A stretch of 64,000 bases of DNA from Desulfovibrionales bacterium. GTDB taxonomy: Bacteria > Desulfobacterota > Desulfovibrionia > Desulfovibrionales > Desulfonatronaceae. Shown piece after piece: positions 1 to 9,735 of this stretch (its first letter is position 1; every line of letters begins with the position of its first letter). The notes below the pieces were generated by a model that worked only from the letters and a program-made list of their open reading frames with translations, was not told the origin of the DNA and made no database searches. The stretch spans positions 183,152 through 247,151 of the forward strand of contig REDL01000045.1 in NCBI GenBank assembly GCA_007693505.1, written 5' to 3'. A program made the translations under genes and the position numbers.

Positions 1-1131
1 CGCGGTCACGGCCACCCCCACTCGCTTTCCGGCAAAATCCGGCAGGACCGTCATCCGCTCCATGACGTGTTCGGGTGTTGGACGTCCTTCATGACCAGAT
101 GGGTCAATGGAAATGTTTGCATCGGTTGACTGATGATTTTCCGGTTTTTTCGCCTTTTGGGATTTCTCCTGAGGTGATTTCCGGGACTGGGGAGACAACA
201 GTTCGCCCTGGCGCAACGACCCCTCGAAGATCGGCTTTTTTTCAGCCATGGCCAGGGTGGCCATCTCCCGCTCCAGGGAGCGAAATTCATACTGGCGCAA
301 AAACGCCTGCAACAGGGACTGATCCCACGGGCGGCAACGATACTCCTCCAGTCGCGCATCGGGATGCAGATCCGTGCGCAACCGGGTCAGCTCCCGATAG
401 GTGAAAATATCTTCCAGGCTGGATTCAACTTTTTTTTGCTCCCGAGGGGACAACATGCCCACGTTGTCCCGCAGCGCCTCCAGGGACGGAAAGCGCTGCA
501 TCAGGCTCTTGGCCGTCTTCGGTCCGACCCCGGGGATGCCTGGGATGTTGTCCGTGCTGTCACCGGTCAGGGCCTGAAAATCAGGCCACTGTCCCGGAGC
601 CATGGCCTGTTCCTGGTAAAAAACATCCTTGGTGACCAGTTTTTCGTTTTTCACTCCGGGATCCCAGAGCACGACGTTGTCATCCAGGCACTGCAACAGG
701 TCTTTGTCCGAACCGACAATGACCACCGGGCGCTCGGCCTTGAACCGGTCACACAGGCTGGCGATCAGGTCGTCCGCCTCCACCCCCGCGGAAACCTGGG
801 TGGTCAGGCCGAACAGTCCCACGCCGTGGATCAGCGGCTTGATCTGCTGAACCAATGGCTCCGGAGTCTTGGGACGCTGGGCCTTGTACGGGGTGAACAG
901 TTCATGTCGAAACGTGGGACCGGGTCCGTCCAGGAAAAACCCGGCATATTGCGGGTGTTCCTCGCGACGCAGGCGCATCAGCAGGCGCAGAACGATGAAC
1001 AGGGCATTGGTTGGGAAGCCGTCTGAACGCTTCAAATCCGGAAAGGCGTAAAAAGCGCGATACAGAAATGATGTTCCGTCAATAAGAAAAACAGGGTCCG
1101 TGTCCAGACCGAGGCGGGATTTCAGGCTCAT
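1..1131 (-). CDS. polA: DNA polymerase I, N-terminal part (cut by window edge)
   Basis: The frame stays open from the ATG at 1131 to base 1, giving the first 377 residues; the polymerase domain lies outside the window. The visible part is the 5'-3' exonuclease (FEN-like) domain, with an N-terminal DGTSFLYRAFYAF motif, VEADDLIA, VGSDKDL and the helix-hairpin-helix stretch GIPGVGPKTA. A charged, low-complexity linker (about residues 310-340) follows, and then the start of the 3'-5' exonuclease-like domain. The protein acts in Okazaki-fragment maturation and repair synthesis. It is the last gene of a minus-strand run, with its start only 17 bases after the DHH phosphoesterase stop, so co-transcription is likely. 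The family call is firm; whether the proofreading domain is active cannot be judged from this fragment. Confidence 0.95.
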   Translation of the reverse strand, partial: MSLKSRLGLDTDPVFLIDGTSFLYRAFYAFPDLKRSDGFPTNALFIVLRLLMRLRREEHPQYAGFFLDGPGPTFRHELFTPYKAQRPKTPEPLVQQIKPLIHGVGLFGLTTQVSAGVEADDLIASLCDRFKAERPVVIVGSDKDLLQCLDDNVVLWDPGVKNEKLVTKDVFYQEQAMAPGQWPDFQALTGDSTDNIPGIPGVGPKTAKSLMQRFPSLEALRDNVGMLSPREQKKVESSLEDIFTYRELTRLRTDLHPDARLEEYRCRPWDQSLLQAFLRQYEFRSLEREMATLAMAEKKPIFEGSLRQGELLSPQSRKSPQEKSQKAKKPENHQSTDANISIDPSGHEGRPTPEHVMERMTVLPDFAGKRVGVAVTA

Positions 1132-1148
1132 GGAGATTCAAAAGGTGC

Positions 1149-2162
1149 TTAGGGCACGGCCATGACGTTCTTCAGCAAGGGCACGATGCGCTTGGAGAAA
1201 CGTAGCCGCGCCCAGACAAATTCTTCGGGATCGTGTTCACCGATGTTGGCCAGTGGAATTTCCGCGCGGGCCATGGTGGCGTGCCCGCCGGCCGAGCCCA
1301 CATCTCCGAAGAGCTTCTGGGCCAGTTTGCCGATATCCTGGTGCACTCCGTCGCCCCGAAAAATCAAGACCAGGGTCTCGTCGCTGACCCCGCAGGTGAC
1401 GGTCCAGGATATCCCGTAGAGACGCAGAAAAAAATCTCCGAGAATGACCAGAATATCCGGAGAGTCCAGCCGGCCCATGAAGACGTGCAGACAATTCCCG
1501 TTGACCCGCAGCTTGCGAAAAGCCAGGGAAAAATACTTCAACCAGTCCAGCCGAAATTCACTGCGGGAGATTTTCCGCAGCAGGTTATGGTTGGCAAATT
1601 TGCTCAGATACCGGAAGGCACGAACATCGGTATCCGAGAATTGCCGTTCGAAGCTCTGGGTATCCGTCTTGATGCCGTACAGCAATGCCGTGGCCAGCAG
1701 GGCCCCGGGGCGGATCTTGAGGCTGTACAGATATTCCGTGAGCATCGTGCTGGTGGCCCCATATCCGGGCTGGATATCCTTGAATTCAGCCTGGACAGGA
1801 CTTTCCGGAACCAACGGATGATGGTCGATGACCAGGGAAAAGGAATGCTCTTTGAACGCCGGGTGGTGATGGGGTTGCGAATCCACCAGCGCAAAGTGGT
1901 CGTACTGGGCAGCCAGGTTGGGTGTCAGGCGCTGGGTGGGAATCCGCAGGGTCTTGATCATGGTCAGGTTGTCCGGCCGGGAAATTTCGTTGACTTGAGC
2001 GCTGTCCACTTGGGCCACCTTCCGGGTCATGATCCGCTTGAGGGCCTGGGCGGAGGCCAGGGCGTCCGGATCGGCGTTCATCATGATCAGCCAGCGGTCG
2101 GACTTGCGCCACAGCCTGGTCAGGGCTTCGAGTTTCGTTTCCAGAGAACGGAAGTAGGCCAT
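1149..2162 (-). CDS. DHH/DHHA1 family phosphoesterase (NrnA-like)
   Basis: A 337-residue protein of the DHH superfamily. The N-terminal part has the metal-binding NADPDALAS stretch, an ALVDSQ segment and the signature VIDHHP; the C-terminal DHHA1 domain shows the substrate-binding SAGGHATMARAEI motif. Family members degrade short oligonucleotides (nanoRNA) or pAp, or hydrolyse cyclic dinucleotides; the exact substrate cannot be read from sequence. The ATG follows directly on the cobU stop codon, and polA starts 17 bases downstream, so the gene sits inside a tightly packed minus-strand unit. A nanoRNase beside polA makes sense as a nucleic-acid turnover pair. Related DHH proteins with CBS or nucleotidyltransferase domains are longer, so this is the short form. 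Confidence 0.88.
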   Translation of the reverse strand: MAYFRSLETKLEALTRLWRKSDRWLIMMNADPDALASAQALKRIMTRKVAQVDSAQVNEISRPDNLTMIKTLRIPTQRLTPNLAAQYDHFALVDSQPHHHPAFKEHSFSLVIDHHPLVPESPVQAEFKDIQPGYGATSTMLTEYLYSLKIRPGALLATALLYGIKTDTQSFERQFSDTDVRAFRYLSKFANHNLLRKISRSEFRLDWLKYFSLAFRKLRVNGNCLHVFMGRLDSPDILVILGDFFLRLYGISWTVTCGVSDETLVLIFRGDGVHQDIGKLAQKLFGDVGSAGGHATMARAEIPLANIGEHDPEEFVWARLRFSKRIVPLLKNVMAVP

Positions 2163-2675
2163 TCAGGACACCCCTTTCAGCCTGAGTGGTAATCCGGCGA
2201 CAATCAGGACCACTTCATCGGCCAAGCTGGCCATCTGCTGGTTCATGGACCCTAATGCGCGCACAAACTGTCGGCCCAGAGGCGTGACCTGGATCGGTCC
2301 AAGGCCGATTTCCGAGCTGACAAAAATCAGGTGCGTCTCATTGTTCTCCCCAAGAACTTCCAGCAGTTCCGCCCGCAGTCGGGCTTCCTGGTCGGCCTGG
2401 ATGGCGGCAAACAGCCAAAAATCCAAGCTGTCCACCAGAATAGCCGCATGGCCTGCCCGCTCCTGGAGCAAGACCTCGGGCAACTCAAGACCCGTCTCCC
2501 GGACCGGCAGGTCCGGCGGCCGCAGGCGGCGGTGATCACGAATGCGTCGCCGCATTTCCATGTCCCTGGCCATGGCGGTGCCCACGAACAGGCGGGGGCC
2601 GTCGACCTGAAGCAGGCGTTGCAGAGCCCAGGCGGACTTGCCGGACTTCTCTCCTCCGAGAATCAAGGTGATCAT
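2163..2675 (-). CDS. cobU: Adenosylcobinamide kinase / adenosylcobinamide-phosphate guanylyltransferase
   Basis: The 170-residue length is normal for CobU/CobP. The N-terminus MITLILGGEKSGKS holds the P-loop (GGEKSGKS), followed by VGTAMARDMEMRRRI and the VDSLDFWL and FVSSEIGLGP motifs typical of the family. The enzyme phosphorylates adenosylcobinamide and transfers GMP to it in nucleotide-loop assembly of B12-type cobamides in the cytoplasm. I chose the ATG at 2675 because it begins at the P-loop strand and overlaps the TGA of the upstream TIM-barrel gene as ATGA, the usual sign of translational coupling. A longer in-frame reading upstream only adds non-conserved residues. The neighbour upstream looks like the cobamide-remodelling enzyme CbiR, which produces the substrate CobU needs. 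Confidence 0.93.
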   Translation of the reverse strand: MITLILGGEKSGKSAWALQRLLQVDGPRLFVGTAMARDMEMRRRIRDHRRLRPPDLPVRETGLELPEVLLQERAGHAAILVDSLDFWLFAAIQADQEARLRAELLEVLGENNETHLIFVSSEIGLGPIQVTPLGRQFVRALGSMNQQMASLADEVVLIVAGLPLRLKGVS

Positions 2676-3541
2676 CGACGACCCGTCATGGTGCGTAATA
2701 TGTGCAATGATTCCATAAGTCCCTCCGGATAAAACACCTCGACCATCACGACGCAATCCGTGTGCACATGATCAAGTATTTCCTCCAACAGAGCACGGCC
2801 GCGCTGATCCAACTCCGCAAGGGAACGATGCCCGTCCCGAGGCTGTCCATCTGCGCCGGTTTGACCGGGAGCGCTGAGGTGGACCATGTGCACCCTCGGC
2901 CAGATACCCGGCAGTTGGTGTGTCTGCTGATCGGCGACAAGTAAATGCCCCAGATCCAGGCAGATACCCAGGTTGGAGGTCTGAATCAATGGCCACAGGC
3001 CGGCCAGATCGTTTTCCCGGGTGTTTTCCAGTAAGAGGGATCGCGGCGCCAGGCCGGCCGCTTCCCAGCGACGGATAAAATCCGCCAGAAGCTCGACATC
3101 CTGTCTCAAGCCTACGCCTTTTTCCGCCAAGGGGCAAACCGCGCCAGTGACCTCAGTGACTTCCGCCGTGGCTTCACTGCCAACCCTGAGCGGAGCGAGA
3201 GGCGGCGGATGCAGGACGTAGGCCCAGGGCTGCAGAAAAACCACCTTGCGTTGAAGCGCGGAAACCGTGTTCCAGACTCTCTGCATACCATCGCTCCAGG
3301 GCAGATCCAGAGGGAGATGGACATGAAACCGCAGGCCGGTCCCGGCCAGCCAGGTCGGCAGATCCTGCTCCGTGTAGCCAAGGCAGGCCTCGGTTTGAAA
3401 AAAAAGCAGGCCAACCTCATCAACCAACATCCGGAGCCTGCTGCAGTTTTCCGCAATGTGCTCGGGCCAGACGAACGAGGGTGCGGCAATGCGGGCATGT
3501 CGCAAGTGAGGTCGTAGCGAGGGAGTGCAGACAGCCTTCAT
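2672..3541 (-). CDS. cbiR: TIM-barrel phosphodiesterase, probable cobamide-remodelling CbiR
   Basis: A 289-residue protein of the xylose-isomerase-like / AP-endonuclease-2-like TIM-barrel type. Visible barrel motifs include HVHLPLDLPW near residue 72, VLHPPPL, LLLENTRENDL, ICLDLGHLL and VHMVHLSA, which supply the His/Glu/Asp metal ligands expected for this fold. Known CbiR proteins cleave the nucleotide loop of incoming cobamides to give cobinamide phosphate for rebuilding with a preferred lower ligand. The ATGA overlap with cobU is the strongest reason to choose CbiR over a generic sugar isomerase or endonuclease IV. No cobalamin riboswitch is visible upstream. The family fold is secure; the CbiR assignment rests on context and should be treated as probable. 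Confidence 0.72.
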   Translation of the reverse strand: MKAVCTPSLRPHLRHARIAAPSFVWPEHIAENCSRLRMLVDEVGLLFFQTEACLGYTEQDLPTWLAGTGLRFHVHLPLDLPWSDGMQRVWNTVSALQRKVVFLQPWAYVLHPPPLAPLRVGSEATAEVTEVTGAVCPLAEKGVGLRQDVELLADFIRRWEAAGLAPRSLLLENTRENDLAGLWPLIQTSNLGICLDLGHLLVADQQTHQLPGIWPRVHMVHLSAPGQTGADGQPRDGHRSLAELDQRGRALLEEILDHVHTDCVVMVEVFYPEGLMESLHILRTMTGRR

Positions 3542-4050
3542 CAGGAGATCAATGGGTTCAGCTGGTGGCGATGCAAGGAAAAGGTTGACATGTGCGGAAA
3601 TTCACAGCACAAGGAATGCGCGTTCCGGAAACCAGTAAGAAATGGCACCAAGCTTGCATTACTTTGCACATTGATCCGAACACTTTTATTTTCAGGCATG
3701 GTATTCCAGGGGCACCATAATGCGCACCGTACGTTTTTTCTTTCAGCACCACTTCAATCCGCTGCACATCTACTGTAGACTCCGGGAAATCGGTGTGAAC
3801 ACCTGTACAGCCCAACGGGTCTGTACCGTATACGAACGTTTTGTCTACCGCGCTCTGCGGTTTTGATTTTCTCCACGTTCCCGGACCCACCCCGTTGACC
3901 CGGCCTTCTCGTGTCCGGACATTCCGGACACTGCCTGCGAGTAGCCCCCTGCATCTTGCTTCTTGCTTCTTGAAAATTGCACCGCCCCTGCCCCGCAGGG
4001 CATGTTGTTTTTCCCGATCGCGAAACACCTCCTGACCCTGCACGACCACA
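3542..4050. other. Non-coding spacer with one short perfect inverted repeat
   Basis: About 510 bases between the stop of the PHP-UvrD gene and the start of cbiR, both on the minus strand, so the cbiR-cobU-DHH-polA promoter should lie here. A long open frame on the minus strand (3558-4196) runs into the helicase gene and shows no recognisable motif, so I do not call it. The only clear structure is the 9-bp inverted repeat at 3911-3931. Confidence 0.6.
3911..3931. promoter_or_regulatory. Perfect 9-bp inverted repeat, possible operator
   Basis: Arms GTGTCCGGA and TCCGGACAC are separated by three bases. The 21-bp dyad lies about 370 bases upstream of the cbiR start with no T-run beside it, so an operator or a chance hairpin is more likely than a terminator. 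No regulator can be named. Confidence 0.25.
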
Positions 4051-7000
4051 TCACGAAAAAAGCGTCCCCCGTTTTTCTCGCCGGACCGCCTGCTGCACGG
4101 TCCTGGTACAGTGCACCCCCTCTCGCGGCAGTTCCCGCAGAAAGCGGGACGGTTGCAGCCGAAGACCACGCCCAAAAAGGCCGCGCTGTTCCGCATGGCT
4201 GAGAAAGAGCCAGTGTTTTGCCCTGGTCAGACCGACATAGAATAGACGCCGCTCTTCCTCCAGATCACGGGAAGCGCCGGGTATCGTTGCCCGGAGACCC
4301 TGATTGGGCAACTCCCCGGCACCCTCCTGTTCAGCTTCCTTCCGCCCTCCCAACAAATCCAGACCGAACATGGGCAAAAGGCCATCCTCCAGACACGGCA
4401 GAAAGACGGCCTCGAACTCCAGCCCCTTGGAGGCGTGCAAGGTCATCACCTGAACCGTTTCGGCCCGGGCCCGGACCAGTTCCAGATCAGAATGGAAGTT
4501 GATCCAGGTCAGTACCCCGGCCCAGCCCTTGTTCCGGGCGTAGGCCTCCTTGAGTTGCAGAAATTCCCGGCTTTGCCAGAACATGCGGTCAAACGGCGGA
4601 ACATCCTGTAGCACCGCAGCCAGGGTCGTCGGTCCTCTCACCAGGGCCTGCCCCAGCACCCGTTCGCCAACACGCTCTCCGAGTTGCCGGGATAACGAGC
4701 CCCTGGAGGCGTCATCCGTTGAACCGAAACCCAGCAGCGCGGAGGCAGCCTCCACCAGAAGGGCAACCCTGGGCTCTCGCCAGAACGGATCATTTTCCGG
4801 CGCGGAGCAGGGCACGCCAAGGCGTTGGATGGCCTGCGCAATTGGAGGAATCAACGCCTTCATGCGCACCAGCACCGCCACGTCGCCGGGGCTGAGACCG
4901 CCTTGGCCTCCGCGATCAGCTTCCCAGTGGGCGGTCCCACCCAGCAGTTCCTTGATCTGTTCGGCGACCCAGAAAGCCTCCCGAGAAGCGCTGGAAGCCT
5001 GGAACAGAGCGATACGCCCCGGACCCTGGTCAGCGGCCAGCAGCCCTGGCCCACCCGGAAAAAGCGCCCCGGCCATCTGAACCAGCGCCTGAGCGGAACG
5101 GTAGTTACGGCCCAGGGAGACGACCTCCAGTTCCGACCACCGGGACCCCATGGCCTGGGCAATGTCGTCCACCGCCCCCCTGAAGCCATAAATGCTTTGC
5201 CGGGGATCACCGATAGCCCAGAAACCGGAGCCGTCCCGCGGTGCGAGATTCTGAAGCAGCTCCCATTGCAACTGCGAGAGATCCTGGATCTCGTCAACCA
5301 GAATGTGGGTGTAGGGATGATCCGGCTGTTCGGCGGTTTGGACCAGCCAGAATTCCAGCAGATCCGTGTAGTCCGCCAGATTCCAGTCCTGCTTTTGCCG
5401 GGCGTACCGGGCGGCACATTCGGCCATGCTCTCCGCTTCTGCGGGGCTGAACGCCTTGCGGCCTTCCCTGGCCAGGGACAGCTCACGCCACACCTGTTTG
5501 ATCCCAGCCGGAGACAACTCCGGATTGGCCGCGGTGAAAACTCGCCGGGCCGCATCCTCGGAAAGCAGCACCGGCGCCTCGCCCTGGATTCTGCTCCAGG
5601 CTTCATAGGCCGCTGCATGCAGGGTATCCGCCTGCGGCAGTGCTTCGTCCTCTCCCTGGCTCGCGAGCAGTCGCTCCCGCAATTCGTTGGCCGCCCTGCG
5701 GGTGAAGGTCACCACGAGCATTTTCCGGGGAGATGCGCCTTCACGGAGCAGATGGGCAATCCGGCCCATCAGGGTCCGGGTCTTGCCTGTTCCCGGCCCA
5801 GCCAGGACCAACACGGGGTGTGGCCCTGCCCGCAGGGCGCGTTCCTGCTCTTCAGTAAACCTCGTCGATGCTGTTGGCTCTGTTGGTGGCTGGCCCCTCT
5901 TGAGCTGGGCGGCTTTTTCGGCTTCACCCGCGGACAAAATGTCCGGGACGGTCTGTTCAGGCTGGAAAGCGAAAAAAGCCCGCCCCCGGAAGAGTTCCCG
6001 CTGTTCCTGGGGCGTAAACATGGAAATCTTGCCAAAATGGCCATCATAGCCGGACTGGCGCAGTACCAGTCCCTGGCGCATTCGATGAATGGACTCGGCC
6101 AAAACAGGCCGATTGCGTGCGATTTCATCCACGGGCAACTGGCCGAGGACATCCAGTTCCGAGCCATGTGCCGCGAGAATTGCCGCGTATTCCCGGCGCA
6201 CGGTCTTGGTTGTCGGTCCCTTTCCCAGGATTTCCGCAATCAGCTCCACCAGGGGCACCAGGGAGTGAAAGCCTGGTTGATGCGCGGGGCGTTGCGGCTG
6301 ATCCCGATCCGCGAGTTCTTGCACCCGGTGCAGCACGCCGAGGGTCAAGGGGTGGCCGCAAACCGGACAGATGTTCTGCCGGGCCATGGCCTCTCGTGGG
6401 CTCACGACCACATTGCACTTGCGATGGCCGTCCAGATGGTACTTGCCTTCCTCAGGAAAAAACTCCAGCGTGCCCAAAAAGGCATGACTGTCCCCGTCAC
6501 CGCGCAACGCCCGGTAAATGCCTTCGAAACCTGGTTCGCCGCGAAACAGATTGGCCTCCCGGGCCAACTTTTCCCCGGAATGCGCGTCGGAATTGGAGAG
6601 CATCCGGAACCGGTCCAGGGCACTCCATTGCCAGTTCATGTCCGGGTCCGAGGAGAGGCCGGTTTCCAGGGCAAAAATTTCCGAGGACAGATCACCGTAA
6701 CATTCCTCGATGGCATTAAAGCCGGACTTGGAGCCGAACAGGGAAAACCAGGGTGTCCAGATGTGCGCGGGCACCAGGAAGGCCTGCGGATGCAGTTCCA
6801 GGACCATTTCCAGAAGATGGCGCGAATCCAAGCCCAGGATAGGCCGTCCGTCGGAGCCGAGATTCCCGATCTGGGCCAGCTTGGCATTCAGGGCCTTGGC
6901 CTGTTCCAGACCGGGGACGTAGACGAGGTGGTGGACCTTGCGCACCTGGCCGGCACGCTTGTAGATGGTGCTGATTTCCGCGGAGAGCATGAACCGGACC

Positions 7001-7278
7001 GTCTGCTCGGCCCGGAGCGAGGGGATTTCCTGCAGCCAGGGTATCTCGGTGGCAAGGCTCACGGCATGTCGCGGCACAAGCAGTCCGCGGCCGTCTTCCT
7101 CCAGGCTCTCCTCCAGCTCGCTCAACCAGCCGGGGTGTGTGAAATCTCCGGTAGCCACCACATCCAACCCCTTGACCCGGGCCCAGGCAGCCAGGTGGCC
7201 CGGTGAAAGATTGCGGCTGGTGGCCCGGGAATGTCGGGAATGGATGTGCAGGTCGGCACGGAACAGATCAGAGATCAT
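4051..7278 (-). CDS. PHP-domain / UvrD-type DNA helicase fusion
   Basis: A 1075-residue fusion. Residues 1-300 form a PHP-type metallophosphoesterase domain: HIHSRHS at 11-17, NSDAHSGE near 230. A zinc-knuckle CPVCGHPL follows near residue 303, then a linker with predicted helix-hairpin-helix-like character. From about residue 470 there is a complete superfamily 1 helicase: AGPGTGKT (Walker A, near 493), VTFTRRAANELRERL, LVDEIQDLS, IGDPRQSIYGFRG, LGRNYRS, MTLHASKGLEFEAV and LFYVGLTRAKH. A bacterial PHP-UvrD architecture is known from database proteins but is poorly studied; DNA repair with end or primer processing is an inference. The start codon overlaps the stop of the upstream MogA-like gene as ATGA, implying co-translation. 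Confidence 0.9.
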   Translation of the reverse strand: MISDLFRADLHIHSRHSRATSRNLSPGHLAAWARVKGLDVVATGDFTHPGWLSELEESLEEDGRGLLVPRHAVSLATEIPWLQEIPSLRAEQTVRFMLSAEISTIYKRAGQVRKVHHLVYVPGLEQAKALNAKLAQIGNLGSDGRPILGLDSRHLLEMVLELHPQAFLVPAHIWTPWFSLFGSKSGFNAIEECYGDLSSEIFALETGLSSDPDMNWQWSALDRFRMLSNSDAHSGEKLAREANLFRGEPGFEGIYRALRGDGDSHAFLGTLEFFPEEGKYHLDGHRKCNVVVSPREAMARQNICPVCGHPLTLGVLHRVQELADRDQPQRPAHQPGFHSLVPLVELIAEILGKGPTTKTVRREYAAILAAHGSELDVLGQLPVDEIARNRPVLAESIHRMRQGLVLRQSGYDGHFGKISMFTPQEQRELFRGRAFFAFQPEQTVPDILSAGEAEKAAQLKRGQPPTEPTASTRFTEEQERALRAGPHPVLVLAGPGTGKTRTLMGRIAHLLREGASPRKMLVVTFTRRAANELRERLLASQGEDEALPQADTLHAAAYEAWSRIQGEAPVLLSEDAARRVFTAANPELSPAGIKQVWRELSLAREGRKAFSPAEAESMAECAARYARQKQDWNLADYTDLLEFWLVQTAEQPDHPYTHILVDEIQDLSQLQWELLQNLAPRDGSGFWAIGDPRQSIYGFRGAVDDIAQAMGSRWSELEVVSLGRNYRSAQALVQMAGALFPGGPGLLAADQGPGRIALFQASSASREAFWVAEQIKELLGGTAHWEADRGGQGGLSPGDVAVLVRMKALIPPIAQAIQRLGVPCSAPENDPFWREPRVALLVEAASALLGFGSTDDASRGSLSRQLGERVGERVLGQALVRGPTTLAAVLQDVPPFDRMFWQSREFLQLKEAYARNKGWAGVLTWINFHSDLELVRARAETVQVMTLHASKGLEFEAVFLPCLEDGLLPMFGLDLLGGRKEAEQEGAGELPNQGLRATIPGASRDLEEERRLFYVGLTRAKHWLFLSHAEQRGLFGRGLRLQPSRFLRELPREGVHCTRTVQQAVRREKRGTLFS

Positions 7279-8222
7279 GCGGAAAAAGAGGGTGGCGCGC
7301 AGTCCGTGGGGTCCCCGTGGAGCTTGGCCAGGGTATGCTCCAGGGCCGGCAACAACGCCTCAAGGTTCTCCCGAACCGCCTTGGGAGAGCCGGGAAGATT
7401 GATAATCAGGGATTGACCAAGGATGCCGACAACGGCACGGGAGATCACGGCATGCGGCGTCTTGCGCAGGCTGGCCTGGAGCATCGCGGCTTCCATGCCA
7501 GGCAACCGTTTTTCAATCACAGCCAGGGTGGTTTCCGGGGTCGTGTCACGGGGAGCGACACCGGTTCCCCCGGTGGTTACCAGCAGATCATAGCCCTGTT
7601 CCAGGGCCAACTCCGCCAGTAGCGCACGCAGCCGTTTGGGATCGTCCGGCAATAAAAAACCTTGGGCATAGGCCACCTGCAGCGGGCCGCCCCGGTTGGC
7701 ATCCACCAACTGGGCGATGAGCGGCCCGGCCTGATCCTCCCGGCCACCGACATATCCCTTATCGCTGAGCGTGATCCAGGCCAGACTGAAGCCGCACTTC
7801 GTAACGGCCCAAACATGCACCCCAGACTCCACGTAAAGCGCCTGCCGGGCCTGAACCCAGCAGCCTTCACGGCTTGGCCGTCCGGGACCGGAGCCGGGCC
7901 ACCGGAATTTGCCCACAACCCGCAAACCGCCTGGATCGCCGGGCCGGTTCAGAACGGCTCCCACGTTGGGCAACGGAGGTGTTTCCACTGCGAGGTGTGT
8001 CCCGAGAAACTCGCTCGTAACCGGAGCAACACCTCCCCCCTCCCCCAGGTCAGCAGTGGACGCTGAATCTGAAAGAGTCGCAACATCCGGGGTCACGACG
8101 ACCTGCTCAGCTTGCCTGACCTTCCGGATGTTCAGGTCGACAGAATCCGGACCGCAAACAACGGCAAGCACCTGTCCCGCGGCAATGGCCACCGATACCG
8201 GGGAATGAAGTCGCATTTCCAT
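7275..8222 (-). CDS. MogA/MoaB-type molybdopterin protein with unusual N-terminal extension
   Basis: The protein has 315 residues, roughly twice the size of a plain MogA/MoaB. The C-terminal part from about residue 155 is a clear MoCF-binding domain: ITLSDKGYVGGREDQAG, VTTGGTGVAPRDTTPE, and the IINLPGSPKAVRENL motif. This domain adenylylates molybdopterin before molybdenum insertion. The first 150 residues contain no domain I recognise; they are rich in Gly/Pro/Val and resemble neither MOSC nor MoeA. The ATG at 8222 has no strong ribosome-binding site; an in-frame ATG two codons later is equally possible. The stop overlaps the start of the PHP-UvrD helicase, an odd pairing of cofactor synthesis with DNA metabolism. 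Confidence 0.82.
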   Translation of the reverse strand: MEMRLHSPVSVAIAAGQVLAVVCGPDSVDLNIRKVRQAEQVVVTPDVATLSDSASTADLGEGGGVAPVTSEFLGTHLAVETPPLPNVGAVLNRPGDPGGLRVVGKFRWPGSGPGRPSREGCWVQARQALYVESGVHVWAVTKCGFSLAWITLSDKGYVGGREDQAGPLIAQLVDANRGGPLQVAYAQGFLLPDDPKRLRALLAELALEQGYDLLVTTGGTGVAPRDTTPETTLAVIEKRLPGMEAAMLQASLRKTPHAVISRAVVGILGQSLIINLPGSPKAVRENLEALLPALEHTLAKLHGDPTDCAPPSFSA

Positions 8223-8357
8223 AGTGAGCCGTTGGGCTTTGCCAACCTGTCCGGTTAATCCGGCAGGATGTCCGAATTCAAGCGGGCCATACCCGGGCGA
8301 CGCCGTCTCAACGCCGTGACCAAGCCGTCCCGCATGCAGAAGAGAAACGGACGAGGT

Positions 8358-8516
8358 TTAGTGGTCCATGTGCTTGCCCTGTTTGATCCGGACAAGGGCG
8401 GTGACCACGATCACGGTCAGGTAGGTAAAGATGAAACCAACGCCGATAACATTCGTCAGGTTGGCTTCGTAGGCTGCGTTGGCAATCAGCGTAGGGATGA
8501 TTTCGGAAATGCCCAT
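8358..8516 (-). CDS. 52-residue single-span membrane protein
   Basis: A short gene that stands out by its good ribosome-binding site (CCAGGAGACGACGTT then ATG). The product begins MGISEIIPTLIANAA, has one strongly hydrophobic segment of about 22 residues (roughly 23-44) and ends in a basic and His-rich tail (RIKQGKHMDH), so an N-out/C-in single-pass topology is likely. I recognise no family. It lies between the class I aldolase (150 bases upstream on the same strand) and the MogA-like gene. It could be a small accessory subunit of a transporter or respiratory complex encoded elsewhere; nothing nearby supplies a partner. Length, ribosome-binding site and typical membrane composition support a real gene. 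Confidence 0.65.
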   Translation of the reverse strand: MGISEIIPTLIANAAYEANLTNVIGVGFIFTYLTVIVVTALVRIKQGKHMDH

Positions 8517-8670
8517 AACGTCGTCTCCTGGGTTTGCGATGAAACGTGATTACACCGTGTCCTTGCGAGATATTTGGTCAATGTCCCGCGAAAAGTCAAG
8601 GGAGATCCGGTTGGCCGGCCTCCCCAGCCACGAGCTCAAGCCATTCAATGCAGAAATCGATATGTCCTGC

Positions 8671-9735
<1,065 letters not shown>

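Noticed and set aside
3542..3950. Cobalamin riboswitch upstream of cbiR-cobU
   Set aside because: I looked on the minus strand for the B12 box and the conserved GGGAA/GCCACTG elements and did not find them.
3558..4196. Open frame of 212 codons on the minus strand between the PHP-UvrD gene and cbiR
   Set aside because: It overlaps the end of the helicase gene by 146 bases in another frame, shows no motif or ribosome-binding site, and has a random-looking composition.
4825..7206. Open frame of 793 codons on the plus strand
   Set aside because: It is the antisense shadow of the PHP-UvrD gene, a common effect of G+C-rich codon use; the product has no domain.
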